Shown here one piece after another: positions 10,606 through 22,989 of a stretch of DNA of 64,000 nucleotides. Positions within the stretch are counted from its first letter, which is position 1. Every line of letters begins with the position of its first letter. The position numbers were made by a program, and so were the translations under genes. The notes beneath the pieces were generated by a model, which searched no databases, was not told the DNA's origin, and saw only the letters and a list, made by a program, of their open reading frames with translations. The DNA is from Paroedura picta. Its lineage: Eukaryota; Chordata; Lepidosauria; Squamata; Gekkonidae. The stretch lies in the NCBI RefSeq assembly GCF_049243985.1, contig NC_135369.1, forward strand, positions 23,358,765-23,422,764, written 5' to 3'.

Positions 10606-13236
10606 AAATCTTAGAAGTTACTCTGCATGGCCTCCATTCTAGTTATACTTGCAAAGATTTGGCCTCTCCCTGGTTTTGCATTTTGTGTTGAAAAGGTAGC
10701 CATTACCCTGACATAGCAAAATAAAGCAGGTCCCTTAAAGATCAATAACCTTGAATGACCAGTTCTGGGCAGAACCTGCTGCCTCCTTTCCTATCAGAAC
10801 CAAATAAACAACAGAGGCCTGCTCTTAAATAAATTGGTATTTTAATGGCGTGATAACTCAGGACGAAAGACAAGTCCAGAGGCACTTTGAAGACTAACAT
10901 CTGTTCCAGCATGACATTTTGTGAGTCAGAGCTACTAACTCATGACCAGAATGTACATCCCAATAGTATATTACTCAGCCACAAGATCTTACAGTTTACC
11001 CTTCAGCCAAAGTATTTTTACCCCCAGTAAAATGACCAAGGTCTACCTAATTTTAACACCGCTTCTTGGTTTTGCAAGTAATATTTCTTACACCTCTTTA
11101 TGAATGAGTCAGCCTGTCTCTCTTGCTAGAACAACTGTGGAATTATGCATGATTAACATTCATGCTTGGAGGAAAAATGGGTATGAAGATGTCACAAGCC
11201 CATTTGGAACCAGAGACATTTCGCAGACAGCAGGAAAGCCAAAAATACCCAACCTTGTTAAAAAGTATTCCCAGCTGTTCAAATGTAGCACCCTCAAATT
11301 AGCCACTATGACATTTAAAGACAGTTACCAAGGCTGACATTGGCTTTATGGTATTTTGGAACTCTTGTTTGATTTATAGCAGCATCTAAAAGCAGTTATG
11401 TCGAACCAGCCTAAAAAACTTTTATAATTGATGTACTAGCGCTAAATTAAACTCCATATGGCTTTGAGAGCAACATGTAAACCCCCCCTAAATAGGTATC
11501 TTAATTAAGCATCTGTTCTCAAAGTTAGCTGCAGATTATAACCATAGTTTTATATAGAGCTTAACTACAACAGCCTATCTTGTTTTGAAACTTAAGAGAG
11601 GAAGGGTAAGAAGGTCATGCAACAAGTCAAACACTATTAAAAACGTTGAGTTTTATTATTTAAGTAAATGAAAGGTTGTGGGGGGGGAAACTTTATTTTA
11701 ATAAAAAACAAATACATGTACAATCAATACAAGGTTTGTCATGTTTTTTGCTGTGGAAGAAAAAGTTAATTTTTTTTTAACTTACGTGCGTAGCTAATAC
11801 TGTTATCCTACTGCATGGTGTAAGTAGGGATAGAATGCTTTTAGAGAACCCAACTGAAATCCTGCCTTGCCCCAAACTCAGCATATGGTGATCACTGGAA
11901 TACTTAAAGCACAGTTCAAAATCCTGCCTTGGTCCCAATTCATTATATTTAGCATTTTGGTAATTGTTGGAACATATAAACCACAGATCAGCCTATTAGC
12001 ACCGGTAGATTGTGTGAAAAAACTTTAAAATTAGGTGCAGTTGGGGAAAAAGGAAGAAAGATGCCAATTAGAAGTTAAGCCAGGTCACTGTAGGATGCCA
12101 GGAAGCCCCATTAATCAATGGGACTTAGATCAGAGAATTGGGGGTGCAAAGTAATTTTGTAGGAAGCTCCTGATTACTGAGCAATTCCATCACAAGGGAG
12201 GAGACCACTGCCTCATTCTAACATTTTAAAATGCTGCCCAGAGGGAGTTTGATTCAAGCAGGCTAATAGTGTGTTTGTTTAACCCCGCTGATACACAGAA
12301 GATTCTCTTTAAATATTTCCACACAGTCTGTAGTTAACAAAACGAGTCACACAATATAAAATGCAGCATCCTCCCCAAAACTCAAGTACTTGCAATTCAA
12401 AGCTATTTTCTGAAATAGAACTGATTTGATGTCATGTTTTAGTAATCCTGCCATACTCACCCTCTAGAAATGCTGTGTGTATTTCTGAATGAGCGATGGG
12501 AGGCAGAAGTGTAGCTTTGCTCATACCTTTAGAATGGACCACACCTTAAATGCCCCCCAACCTGTATTTTTAGGCTGCTAAATTTAACTCAATCAAGATG
12601 CTTCATGAAGACTCACCCTGTAGCTCTTCCCTGTCCCTTGCCACCCACAGAATTACTAACAAGTAAACTTTTATCATGTGAAAAATGTATGAAACAGGAG
12701 TTAAAATGTGAAACAGGAGTTAAAAAACCATTTCAAGAACAGGAAAGCTTTTTCTTTTTCACACCCTCATCCTCAGAACGAAGTTCTTTGCACCAAAACA
12801 GCACAGTAGATTTTTTTAAAGGATACCGTCAATTAAAAATGCATTCAAGAACGATAAAACCCAGTATTTTTGCATTTTTGGTGTGGTAATTTAATATATA
12901 ATACAGCACTTTAATGCGTTTGAATTTTTAAAATTCTGATCTATCAGCTATCAAATATATTTTGATCTATCAACTATCAGATCAATGAGGAATAGAATGC
13001 CAGTAATTATCGTTTGATGCTTTATCTGGAATGGCAAGTCCTTTTAAAGCATGGCTTTGGCTATATCCTTTTTTGTGAAGACAAATTAGCCTTTGATACT
13101 AAGACCTTTCTTAATAGCAGAGAAACAATGACTCTTTCGGTTTGACTTTGCACACAGAAAACCCTGTAAGCTGCTGAGTACACTCAGGGCAGTGGTGGAG
13201 ATACCAGCTTCAGATGCCCGTCAGCCAAGCTAGCGT

Positions 13237-13495
13237 AGGGTTGCCAACCCTGGGTTTGGAAACTCCTGGAAATTTGAGGGAGAAACTTGGGAAAGCAGGT
13301 TGACAGAGGCAAGGGCCCTTAGCAGGGTATAATGCCATGCAGTCCACCTTCCAAAGCAGCCATTTCCTTCATGAGAAGTGGAATTAATGTTATATATCAA
13401 TACATAAATAAGCAAGCAAGCAATTTATGTAGACACAAGATCAGTTGTAATTTCTAAAGCTCTCCAGTCCTCACCTGGAGGTGGCAACCCTAAAC
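13237..13495 (+). repeat. AGGGTTGCCAACCCTGGG family repeat
   Basis: Begins AGGGTTGCCAACCCTGGGTT and ends CACCTGGAGGTGGCAACCCT, giving inverted ends. Internal GGTATAATGCCATGCAGTCC and AAAGCAGCCATTTCC recur in copies near 18145, 28340, 36645, 42880 and 57410. A 55-bp AT-rich insertion interrupts this copy. Confidence 0.65.
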
Positions 13496-13695
13496 TAGCA
13501 AGCAGTGGGCTTATCTGGGAAGAAAGACACACACACCCCTTTTATTTCCTGTACAATAAATAATTTACAGTGCGGCCCTAACAACCCTTTCCTTGAGAGT
13601 AGACCGGCTGAGAATAGCTCTTTGGGCTAGCTTCTTTCCCATCCATAACAACACGGCAGGTAAGATCTTATAGAGCAGCATTTCATAGTTCGCCA

Positions 13696-15000
13696 ATGCA
13701 GTCTAACACAGCCCTTCAGCAGCCAGCCAGAAATAACCCTCGGCAAGAGAGAGGCAACAGGGTCCAAAGTTCCTTCTGCTCCGGGTTTCGGCCAACCTCA
13801 GTGAGTCGGACGCAACCACTGAAGTCTATAGAAGAAGGATATCGTCCAGCAACAGCTCTTCTAATTACCAGATTTGCATGAAATGAAGGTCTATTGGTGG
13901 CTGTTTTAAAGGCTCGTGCAAAGTCCTCTTTCCAAAATAACTTCCGCATTGCAGATCAAGAGCCTTACACCAGTGAATGACCCCCCCCACTCCCCTCCTC
14001 CCCCCCAAAACACACCACGGAAGAGGTTGGATGGAGTATGAAAAGGAAGCAAACCCTCCCCACAGCTCTGTCGCTTTGCAGGACACCTTGATAATAAGCT
14101 TTTTGGGCTGCCTGGGAAAGAGTGTGAGAATTAAGGGAAACCACTCTGTGCGCCCGTGTGCGCAGATTCATGTGAGCGCTTCTAAAAGCATCAAGATGTG
14201 GATGCAGGCTTTCTTCTGAAAAGGCTGTGAGATCTTTCAAAGGCCCTTGGTCATCTCTCTAGGGTGGTGGCTTACAGGCTGCGTTACGTGATCCGTTCAC
14301 TCTCCTCTTTCTCCCCCCCAGATTCTCTGACGGTCTCCTACTGGCCAAGAGGCTTCCGTTTCTTTAAAGGTCTTGCCAGATTAGACTCCAAGAAGACTGT
14401 CTGCTTTTATGCTTATAAGGGGAAATTATCTGGAAGAAGAATCTAGAAATAGCCAGGTCATCGATCCCCACCCCGTCCCCCCCTAGGGAACAGGGACAAT
14501 CCCTGCCCAGCTATAGAAAGACATGGGACATCCCGACAAATGGGTCGGGTTTGCATGGATGATTTTGTCTCCCCCTTACCCATCAACTGCAGTGATCATG
14601 GTTGTTAGACAAATTTTTGACCTAGTTGGCAGAAGGGAGCGGCGGGTGCTGCTTTTCAGTCCAGAACTGAACTCAGGAGGAGCCATCCTTGGGGGATGGA
14701 GGGGTGCCGAAGCTAGGATGTGCTCGCTGCCATCTGAAAAAGAAAGCTGCAACAAGACTTTGCACACAGACCCCACAGGCCCTCCCCGGCTATGAACAAG
14801 CCCAGTCCCTATCCCATCCTAAAAACAACCTACTACCCTGGAGATTAACTTCCTTTTAACCCCCTTCCCCATACTCACCTTTATCTCCCACCCAACCCCA
14901 CCTCTCTCCCTCCCTCCCCTCCCCATTTCACATCCAGCGATGCGTTTCCAAGGCACAAGGGGTGTCTCCGCACTGCTGCACTTGTTACCATAGCAGCCTC
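13696..15000. other. GC-richer unique DNA, 5' part of the MALAT1-like unit
   Basis: Homopyrimidine runs (C-rich at 13980-14010; CCCTCC-rich at 14895-14930) and a perfect octamer ATTTGCAT at 13872-13879 (ATGCAAAT on the minus strand). No coding exon recognised. Confidence 0.35.
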
Positions 15001-15042
15001 CACCCCCTCTCGCCTGCAATGACAGCTTTGCAAACACGTTCC

Positions 15043-15051
15043 CTTTATATA
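15043..15051 (-). promoter_or_regulatory. TATA box candidate for the MALAT1-like RNA
   Basis: Minus-strand TATATAAAG in a GC- and CpG-richer stretch (about 14.9-15.15 kb). Downstream lies a C/G-rich leader with a near-palindromic GCTGCTATGGTAAC at about 14999-14986. Human MALAT1 also has a TATA-type internal start (from memory). No transcript data here. Confidence 0.35.
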
Positions 15052-15447
15052 GTCCACAAAGAGTCGCACCACCTCCCAACAGAAGGCCACACGCCCGGCT
15101 CCTCCGCAGCCGCGCAATGGGGGAGGGGGGAAAGAAGTCCCTTTCCGAGTAAAAAAAAGAAGCAGCAGCTTTTAAAAACTTGTTCTCATTTCTCCTCGCA
15201 AACAATTATTTCCACATCTAACACGATTTATATCGAGGACATTTTCCATCCCACCTTCCCTCTAAGTAGGGCAGGTTTTTCTTTAATCCTCACCCAACCC
15301 TGTGAGGTAGGGAGGTTAGGCTAAGTAACTAGCCCAAGGTCATCTGGCAAATTTTGTTTCGGAATAGTGATCTGAACTCGAGTCTTTCAGATCTTAGCAC
15401 AGTGGCCACCATGACACTCCCGCTCCTCAGGTATAAAACTCACGCTC

Positions 15448-15502
15448 ACGCCCTGAATAAATCTTTGTTGGTCTTAAAGGTGCTACTGGACTCTGATTTT
15501 AT
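15448..15502 (-). repeat. Short interspersed repeat tail
   Basis: CTTTGTTGGTCTTAAAGGTG followed by CTACTGGACTCTGATTTT: the minus-strand version of the common tail block. Confidence 0.6.
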
Positions 15503-16414
15503 TGAGGTATAAAACAGTTAGTGGCCAGTCCCGGGGGGGGGTACCTTTCCCACGCACAAAATGAAAAACTTGATTCATTTGTCCACTTGGCTTGTGGTGC
15601 CACAGACTGGGGAGGGCACATGGGGGGTGGGATGTCTTCCTTATTGTGCATGGGGTGCACCAGCCCCGGAGCAGCATACATCATATTGAATTGGGTTTTC
15701 TGCGTGGAGCATGTGGGGGAGAGGAAAGATTCATTAATTTTGCTTCAGAATTTTATTTGACACTCAGCAGGCCAGGGAGACGCAGGGCTGGGGAAGGGCA
15801 CAGCGGAGGGATTTCTGCAGATTGCGTTTGGAACCAAAAGCGCTGAGCTGTGGGTGGGAGCTTGGTTTGTTTTGAAGAAATGGCTCTTGGAAGGGAGGTG
15901 TCTGAAAAACATTTGACAGCTCCTCCCCCTTCCTGCTCCACTTTTACAGAGCTGCATCGCTTGCCCCCAAATTCCTCTCCCTTCTCTCATCGCCCAGCTC
16001 AAGATACTTTCTAACAAGGGCAGAAGGGCTCTAGGCCCGGGCTCCTCTTGGTTTTTAGGGCCAGGGATTCCTTCAGCTTTCTGAGAAGAGTACAAATATA
16101 CAATTTTTTAGTAAAGACCCACAGTCCATTCATGTCTGAACAAGGGGCAACATTGATTGGGAGATTATGGGGGGGGGGTGTTCAGAGGTTGCCATGTTAG
16201 CTCTTAGAAATGTAATACTCCATCCCAAACTGTCCTTACGGAGGGCACCTCTGTATTGGGTTTGGGTTTGTGTCCATTTCTGCTGCCTTCAAGGGCAGGG
16301 GAGGTGAATCCCTGCTGTGGAAAGAATACAAACAGGTACCAGTAAACTCTCCCCAGCAGGGACCAAACACATTAAAGAATTCTGCCTTTTCCCATATTTT
16401 TTAAAAGGATGTGT

Positions 16415-16548
16415 AAATTCACTGCCCTGACCAGACTAGCCTCAGAAGCTAAATAAGGTCAGGCCTGGACAGTATTTGGGCAGGAGACCACCAAGGGTGT
16501 GGAGGCAAGCAGTGACAAAGCCCCTCCGAGCTTCTCATGCCCTGAAAA
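16415..16548 (+). mobile_element. 5S rRNA-derived SINE fragment
   Basis: Matches the 5S internal control region: CTCAGAAGCTAAATAAGGTC (A box), CCTGGACAGTATTTGGGC and AGGAGACCACCAAGGG (C box). Diverged, and a MITE is inserted directly after it. Confidence 0.7.
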
Positions 16549-16556
16549 CCTTATAG

Positions 16557-16692
16557 CAGGGGTAGTCAAACTGCGGCCCTCCAGATGTCCATGGACTACA
16601 ATTCCCAGGAGCCCCTGCCAGCAAATGCTGGCAGGGGCTTCTGGGAATTGTAGTCCATGGACATCTGGAGGACCGCAGTTTGACTACCCCTG
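16557..16692. mobile_element. hAT-like MITE, complete fold-back copy
   Basis: 136 bp, almost a perfect palindrome, starting CAGGGGTAGTCAAACTGCGG and ending GCAGTTTGACTACCCCTG. Flanks CCTTATAG (16549-16556) and CCCTATAG (16693-16700) match at 7 of 8. Confidence 0.93.
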
Positions 16693-17073
16693 CCCTATAG
16701 GGTCAGCTGTCACTTGAGGGCACTCCCCCCCAATTGGGAGGGAAATAATTTGGGGAGAGAGCCTCTCTCCTGGCACACTGCTCCCCCACCCCAAAAGGGT
16801 GAAAAGCCTCCATGAAATGTTCTTTGAGAGGGAACAATACCTACTCCCTTTGCCTCATCTGGCTATAGCCTGTTTGTTATTCAGCTCCTGATGGGGGGAG
16901 AGAAAATTTGAAAGCATCACATGTTACCTCAGTCGTTACTTTGGGGAAGTTTCTTCAGGCACCCACTGTTCTGAAGGAGCTCCCCCCTCACTTCTGTGAT
17001 GCTCCTGCAAGACTGCTGGATGACCGGATTCCAAAAGTATAAAAATGATGTGATATGTGAGAAAAAGATGTGG

Positions 17074-17310
17074 TTTTTTTACCCCCCTTTCACTACCTGA
17101 TGGAATCTCAAAGTGACTTACAGTTGCCTTCCCTTCCTCTCCCCACAACAATCACCCTGTGAGGTAGGTGGGACTTAGAGAGCTCTGACAGAATCGCTCA
17201 ACAATGATTAGCTCAAGGTCACCCAGCTGGCTGCCTGTGGAGGTGCAAGGAATCGAAGCCAGCTCTCCAGATGAGAAACCGCCACCCTTAACCACTACAC
17301 CAAGCTGGAC
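17074..17310 (-). mobile_element. Sauria-type tRNA-derived SINE
   Basis: Reverse copy with a tRNA-like head (TGGTGTAGTGGTTAAGGGTG read on the minus strand), the middle CAGCTGGGTGACCTTGAGC and a tail region CCTCTCCCCACAAC on the plus strand. Same family as 47950, 48973 and 37862. Confidence 0.8.
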
Positions 17311-18144
17311 CAAACCAAATTAGTCTTGTGTTCTGCATTTTGCAATCCTCCTTGAGCCCCCTAAGAAAGGCAGACTACAAGCGGAGGAAATAAATGATTT
17401 AAATGTACAAGCCGTGTGATGTGGGCTGGGTTCTGGTTCATTCTATCAGAAGAAACGTCTACGAGCGTTGCTTTTGGTGGTTTCATCCTGGTTCAGTGTG
17501 CTTCCCTTCCAGCCACTGATTAAATGGGGCCGCTTCCTTATTCTTCCCATGTCTACTTTGTGTCTAAAATGTGTAAGGGTTTCTAATCCACATTCCTGAA
17601 AACTTCCAAGTGAGGCAGTTATCCAAAACAAAAAGGCTATGTCTGTGGGAGAGGCTTATGTACACATAGTTGACCTTTGCTCTTCCACCACCATCCCTGC
17701 AAAGCACATAGTTGTGCTAAACCTGTTTGGACACGCAACCACCTCCCCAGGCAGAGCAGCTGTCTTCTCCCTGCCCTGCTCCTCCCCTCCCCCCTTACAG
17801 CTGCACAGCCCGGCCTAGTCAGCTCTGTTCAAGCTCACGCCAGGGTGGAATTTTCCACTGCGTCTTTCCAGCTCTGCCTCCCGTCAGCAGAAACCATATA
17901 CGTGCCAACAGGCATGCGGCTGCCTCATTGCTAAGGCATGCATTTCCTAAGGAACTTGTTTTTTAAAGGGCCCAGGATGGATTCCTGTGACCGGACGATA
18001 GACAAAGGAAATTTGTGAATGCCAGCCTTCTCTGTTTTTTAATTTCTAGAAAGATCAGGAGGCCCAAAAGCACTGCAGCTCCGCACATACAAACGATCTG
18101 TAACAGGGAAAAACCTCAGCGGCCACACCTTGAGGGTTACCGCT

Positions 18145-18361
18145 AGGGTTGCCAGCTTTGGGTTGGGAAAGACCTGGAGACTTTGGGGCTGGAGCCAGGA
18201 GAAGGGAGGATTTGAGACAGGGAGGAACCTCAGCTGAGTAGAATGCTATGGAGTCCCCCCTCCAAAATAGCAATTTTCTCCAGGGGAACGGATCTCTTTA
18301 ATCTGGAGATGAGCTATGTAATTCAGAGACCCACAGGTCCCCCCAGGAAGCTGGCAACCCT
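18145..18361 (+). repeat. AGGGTTGCCAGC family repeat
   Basis: Begins AGGGTTGCCAGCTTTGGGTT and ends GGAAGCTGGCAACCCT, with the family middle GAATGCTATGGAGTCC. Confidence 0.75.
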
Positions 18362-18642
18362 AATTACTGTTCACAGTAAAAAAGAAAAAAATGTGCGTGA
18401 GAGTATACATGTGTGTCCTGTTTCTGGATTCCTGGAATATAAAATCACAAGCAAGCTAGAGAGCTTTAATACTGATGAGACTGGATTCAGCAATAACAAA
18501 CAAAACCCAAAGTAGTTTGTCATGGTAATGAGACAAACATTGCCAACTTTGCTTAAAAATAAGTACACCTTTGCACTTGAATGTGCTATACAATGACCTT
18601 CATTAGTGAAGCCAAGTGTAGGTCTAGTTGCCAGTTCCAGAG

Positions 18643-18776
18643 CAGGGGTGGCCAAACTAGATCTCCAGGTGTCTGTGGACTACAATTCCCATGAGCATCT
18701 GCCAGTGCATGCTGACATGGGCACATGGGAATTGTAGTCCACAGACATCTGGAGAGCTACAATTTCATCACCCCTG
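18643..18776. mobile_element. Related hAT-like MITE (CAGGGGTGGCCAAACT subfamily)
   Basis: Fold-back element with ends CAGGGGTGGCCAAACTAG and ATTTCATCACCCCTG and central arms ACTACAATTCCCATG / ATGGGAATTGTAGT. I saw no clear 8-bp duplication. Confidence 0.75.
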
Positions 18777-19714
18777 CAAGTCCACCTTCCAAAGGGGCCA
18801 TTTTGTCCAGGTGAGCTATATCACCTGGAGATTAGTTGCAGCAGCAAGCCTCCAGTCACCACCTGGAGGTTGGCAACTGTACATACAAATATGTCCCAAA
18901 GGCTAAGAGAACAAAGCCACAACGTCTGATACCCTTCTGAATACGTAGACGCCAACAACAATTCAAACCAGGCCTTCGCATACACCAAAACACACAAGTC
19001 CTTTGGTAAAAAAGGCAAGGCCCTCTTTATATTTGCAAAAAACCAGGAGATGAATTGTCAGCATTCCTTGCTTGGATTGTTTCCGCAGTTGAGAAAGTAG
19101 CACAGCAGTGCCCTCTGGCAGGAGTTGATGTGCTTGGTTCACTCTGAACACACCCAAGTAATGACTGTCCTAAAAAGAAAACACACCCACCCACCACAAA
19201 GCACCCAGGTCATGCAGGATTTCAGCCAAAGCACCTAAAACGATGCAAGAGGATGCTTCATCCTTGATTGCTGTCCAAATGGTTCCTAACAGGCCTGTTC
19301 TTCCTTCCCTCCTCGGAATGTCCCTGACATCAGAGCATACGTATGTGAATAGGCGCCATTTTATATATACTCTGCAGAAGATGCTAGGAGCACCATTGCT
19401 ATTTACACTAGAGGGCTCTGCCCTATCAGCTTCCGGTGGCAGAAGCAAAGTTCAGTCTGATTTGGTGTGTATCTTAGCATGTGCAGCGACACCTTAAAAG
19501 ATCAATGATAACCAAGGTTCAAGAGTTAAAGCCTCCCCAGGAGCTTATTTTCCAGGACCTGGAAATCTTGGCCTTTAAGGGGCACCGGAGTTGAATCTTG
19601 CTGCTGCAGACTAACTGCTGGAATGATCAGTTCAGCTAGTAAAATAACCTATTAACTGCATAATGCTGAGGACCCAGTGGGTTGCTGTGGAAGAGTGAGG
19701 TGGGGCTGGCAACT

Positions 19715-20012
19715 GCTTGGGGCAGTGGTTAAGGGCAGCACCTTCTAATCTGGCAGTTTCTAATCTGGTGAGGGGTTTGATTCCCCTTCTCTTCCACATG
19801 CAGCCAGCTGGGTGACTTTGGGCTAGTCACAGCCCTGATAGTGCTGTACTGGTCAAGCAATCCTGTCAGAACTCTCTCAGCCTCACCTCCCTCACAGGGT
19901 GTCTATTGTGGAAAGAGGAAGGGAAGGCCATTGTAAGCTAATTTGATACTCCTTCAGGCAGTGAAAAGTGATATATAAAAACCAACTCATCTTGTTTTCC
20001 TTTTCTCTTCTG
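19715..20012 (+). mobile_element. Sauria-type tRNA-derived SINE
   Basis: GGGCAGTGGTTAAGGGCAGC head, CCACATGCAGCCAGCTGGGT, CTCACAGGGTGTCTATTGTG and a TC-rich 3' tail. The first part has a small local duplication of TTCTAATCTGG. Confidence 0.8.
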
Positions 20013-20316
20013 CAGAAAAAGCATGGACGTGAGGACCTATATATATTTAAAAGGCCCATTAAACAACTGCCAGATAGGCAGTTCTGCAGGTCAGCAGGAA
20101 CTAACAATATCTCACTACAAACTGTAATATGTATATTTGTGTAGTAAAGGGCTACAAGACATGTTTCCAAGACCTGGAGTCCACCAAGCGTTTTTAGAAA
20201 CTGGGTGGGGCTTTTGCCCAGCAAGGCTTCCAATTGGCTGTGCAGATTTTTAATAGCGTTGATTTGGTAGTTGTTTCCACCTTCATACAAGAAGCTTTAC
20301 TGTGTGACTGATGGTA

Positions 20317-20785
20317 AGTTGTAGAAGCTATTTTGTGGCTTGCACTGCCTTGTGTGGCAGCCATTTTGTGTCTGTGTCGTCCAGCCGATGCCAGAATTCC
20401 AAAAGGACCTGCAGGTTCAAAAAGGGTGGGGACCTCTGCCTAGTTCATCTTCCTTCATCTGGCCCTCCACTGTTTGCAACACTCCTTTACAAAGAGCAAA
20501 AAATGCAAAGGCACTGTTAGCATAATATCAAAATGCAGGGCACTTTCAGCACTCACCACCTATCAAGGACAGTCTCACCCTAAGCAACACACTGCTGCTG
20601 GGCCCTGCATGCCTTATGAATTTCACTCAGCACAAGGATCTTCACTATGTTTCTAAATGCAAGCTGTGGCAGGTATTTTGTGGCTGGCTCCACCTCCTGC
20701 AGCACCCATTTTGTGGCTGTGCTGACCAACTTATGTCAGAATTCAAAAGGTGTCTGTGGGCTTCAAAAGGTTGGGGACCCTTGTC
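20317..20785 (+). repeat. Two diverged direct copies of a 120-bp repeat
   Basis: TATTTTGTGGCTTGCACTGC...GCAGCCATTTTGTG...CAGAATTCCAAAAGG (20330-20435) recurs as TATTTTGTGGCTGGCTCCAC...GCACCCATTTTGTGG...CAGAATTCAAAAGG (20672-20785). A related piece lies at 34390-34520. Confidence 0.55.
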
Positions 20786-21029
20786 TTAGGGGTATAACTC
20801 AGGCTGCAGAGACCCATAATAGCCATGCTGTTTTAAAAAAACACCAAGATCTTTTCAGGTTGACCTAGGGAAAGCAGTTTATCGGCAGTCCAGAAATTTA
20901 CCAGGAGCCAAGGACTGCTGGCCACCATCCTCCTTTTGTTCAAACCTTTGTGCTGCGTCAATGTGCTTTGTGTTGCATCATCCAGCACCTGGGGAAACTG
21001 TTAAGGATTAAAAAAAAACATGCAAGAGT

Positions 21030-22870
21030 TTGTTGATTCCACTGTCTTTATTGCAATAAAGAATATCTGTCAAAAGTTAACAACTGTATATACAACTCTG
21101 CAAACAGAGATTAAGTAAAAACGCACAATTTCTTTTCATTAAAAGGCACTTGCCTGGACTCAGAGGGATTCATTGGGGAGGGGAGGGGAACAAGCATTTA
21201 TTAGCAAAGCTTTACTCTACCCATAATGCTTGAATTGCTGGACCAGCGGATATCCTTGAGGACAGACTGGAACAGACTTGGAGCACGTTACGAGTTTTGG
21301 ACCCGGAATAAAAAAAATCTCCAAACACGTTCTTCAATCGGGATTGTGAGTGTTGTGTGAGGGTGCCATTTAAATCAGTGAGCAATAAGAGCTGCCCAGA
21401 GGCTGGTGCACAGCAAAGCTGGTGAGTTGTTGTCCAGATACCCACCCTTGAGCATGTCTTTTGGGCTTACGGTAACTTGTAGCCGATAAAGCACAGAAAC
21501 AACGGAGTCCAAATTTCCCTCTCTTTCCTCGAAAACAAACCTAAACAGTCTGTGAAGGGACAGCTCGCCTTCTCCCTCACAACTTACAGCAGTGAGCAAA
21601 CTTTTTAGTAAGAAAAAAAACTAATGCTTAAAGTGTAACCTCAATGCTTAAAGTTCACCTTAGTTGGCTGCAGTGTGGGATTCGTGGGAGGTATATCCCA
21701 ATCCCTGCAAGACGTGGCTGTCCATCACAGTCTGGTGGTTTTTCTTTTTCGTTCGCCAGCATAGCAGTGCCTTCCCAGACACGCAAAAACAAGACAAAAG
21801 GAACAGGATGTGCTTCCTCCTCCCCGCAAACAAATACCTCAACTCATGCTTTGCCCACAGCAGAAGTGTAGCTGGCTATACCATATAAGAAAGGTGAAAC
21901 AGGTGAAACTTCAAGGTGAGACAAAGGCCCGCTTAACAAAATTCTTTGTCAGTGCCAAGGTGAGGAAGGAACAAGCACGCATCAGGTGCCACCTTCACAA
22001 CCCTGGCTGCCGTTAATACACACCCACCAGGCTCATGTGACCCCACATGTAAGTAGCAGTGACCAAAAAGAAGCCATTTCCCAAAGGCACTGTTTTAGTA
22101 GAGTGTCTCGATTAGAGCATAAAAACAGCTTTTGAAAGACAGCTAAACTCAAGAAAATCCCAGAACCCCGTAGTGTTTTTAGAAGGTTTCCCCTCTAGGG
22201 AGACAGTGACCAAGCCATTTGTCACAAGAAAAAGAGCAAAAGTTCATTTTTGGTTCATGGAGGTATACCTGTAAATACCTGTAAAAAGAAAGATCTGGTG
22301 AGATTATGAGGTAGGGCAGGGCAAACAGAACCTGATGCAACTTGCAACGGATGAATCAAGCCTTTGCAGCAACGCCAATGGAAATTTCCCCTGTAGCGAC
22401 TTGAGCTGTCCCGATCGGCCTGACCCTTTCCCTCTGCAAACAGAAGAACTTGCGACAAGATGGGAATAGAAATGGGACGGCCTTTGGGGGCCGTACCACC
22501 GAAACGGAAAAAGCAGCAACGTGAACCCATAAATAAATTACAGAGAAGGGACTCAACAAGGGCAGAGCAAGGTAAGGCACTCCGTAGCTCACGACAGCTT
22601 GGACTCCCAGGGAACCACGACAGAAGCAGTCAAAAGTCCCCAAAGGGAGAGCGGCGCATGTTTGAAGAAACTCTGCTCTGACTCCACCCAGAGCACAACT
22701 CAGGCTGGACAAAATCATTTAGCATACATGGAATCTATAGTTGGGCAGGGTGATGGAGGAAAAGAGTGTTACAGACTGCCTCTGATCCGAGAAGAGAGTG
22801 AGCAGGCTGGTATCCCGGTCTCAGGAAGTGGCGCGATCCCTTCCAACACCCAATGCCAAAAAGCAGTCGG
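21030..22870 (-). other. FRMD8: FRMD8 3' untranslated region (inferred)
   Basis: About 1.8 kb between the stop codon and the poly(A) signal at 21052-21047. I saw no strong interspersed repeat in most of it. The extent is inferred from the signal, not from transcript data. Confidence 0.55.
21047..21052 (-). terminator. FRMD8: Poly(A) signal AATAAA, likely FRMD8 3' end
   Basis: Minus-strand AATAAA is followed within 30 nt by a CA-type cleavage context and then a T-rich run (downstream element) near 21020-21010. AATAAA also reads on the plus strand here because the site is part of the palindrome tttattgcaataaa. Confidence 0.55.
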
Positions 22871-22989
22871 TCAGCCCTGTTCCAGGTTCTCGGAGCCCCG
22901 CACAACGGAGTAGGAGGCGGGGGCGTTGGACAGCTGGCGGCCAAAGAAGGAGGCAGTCCGCCGGGGCTTCACCCTCCGGATTTCTTTCC
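22871..22989 (-). CDS. FRMD8: FRMD8 coding exon 10 and stop codon
   Basis: Encodes residues 425-463 and TGA. It begins [20 protein letters not shown] and ends [14 protein letters not shown], matching the human tail GKGIRRVKPKRTTSFFSRQL through LEQG. The acceptor is ctgctccag. Confidence 0.94.

Larger units (their letters stand above)
9609..15015 (-). ncRNA. MALAT1: MALAT1-like nuclear lncRNA locus (inferred extent)
   Basis: The 3' boundary is set by the mascRNA processing site at 9609/9608. The 5' boundary is a guess about 30 bp below a minus-strand TATA box. The stretch 9.7-13.2 kb is mostly unique, AT-rich and poor in interspersed repeats compared with its surroundings, and has no coding ORF of note. 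In mammals MALAT1 is an unspliced 7-8 kb RNA of nuclear speckles in the order FRMD8-NEAT1-MALAT1-SCYL1. Only the 3' end is directly recognisable. I could not align the body to human MALAT1 by eye, which is expected since only short patches are known to be conserved. Confidence 0.55.
15503..21029. other. Spacer between the MALAT1-like locus and FRMD8 3' end
   Basis: Carries the repeats listed separately (5S SINE, MITEs, Sauria SINEs, AGGGTTGCC repeats). No protein exon was recognised. It is where NEAT1 would lie in a mammal, but I see no second tRNA-like element or triple-helix signal in it. Confidence 0.5.

Noticed and set aside
14819-15205. 128-codon minus-strand frame over the TATA region
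   Set aside because: Low-complexity Gly/Arg-rich reading of a purine/pyrimidine-skewed stretch; no conserved block.
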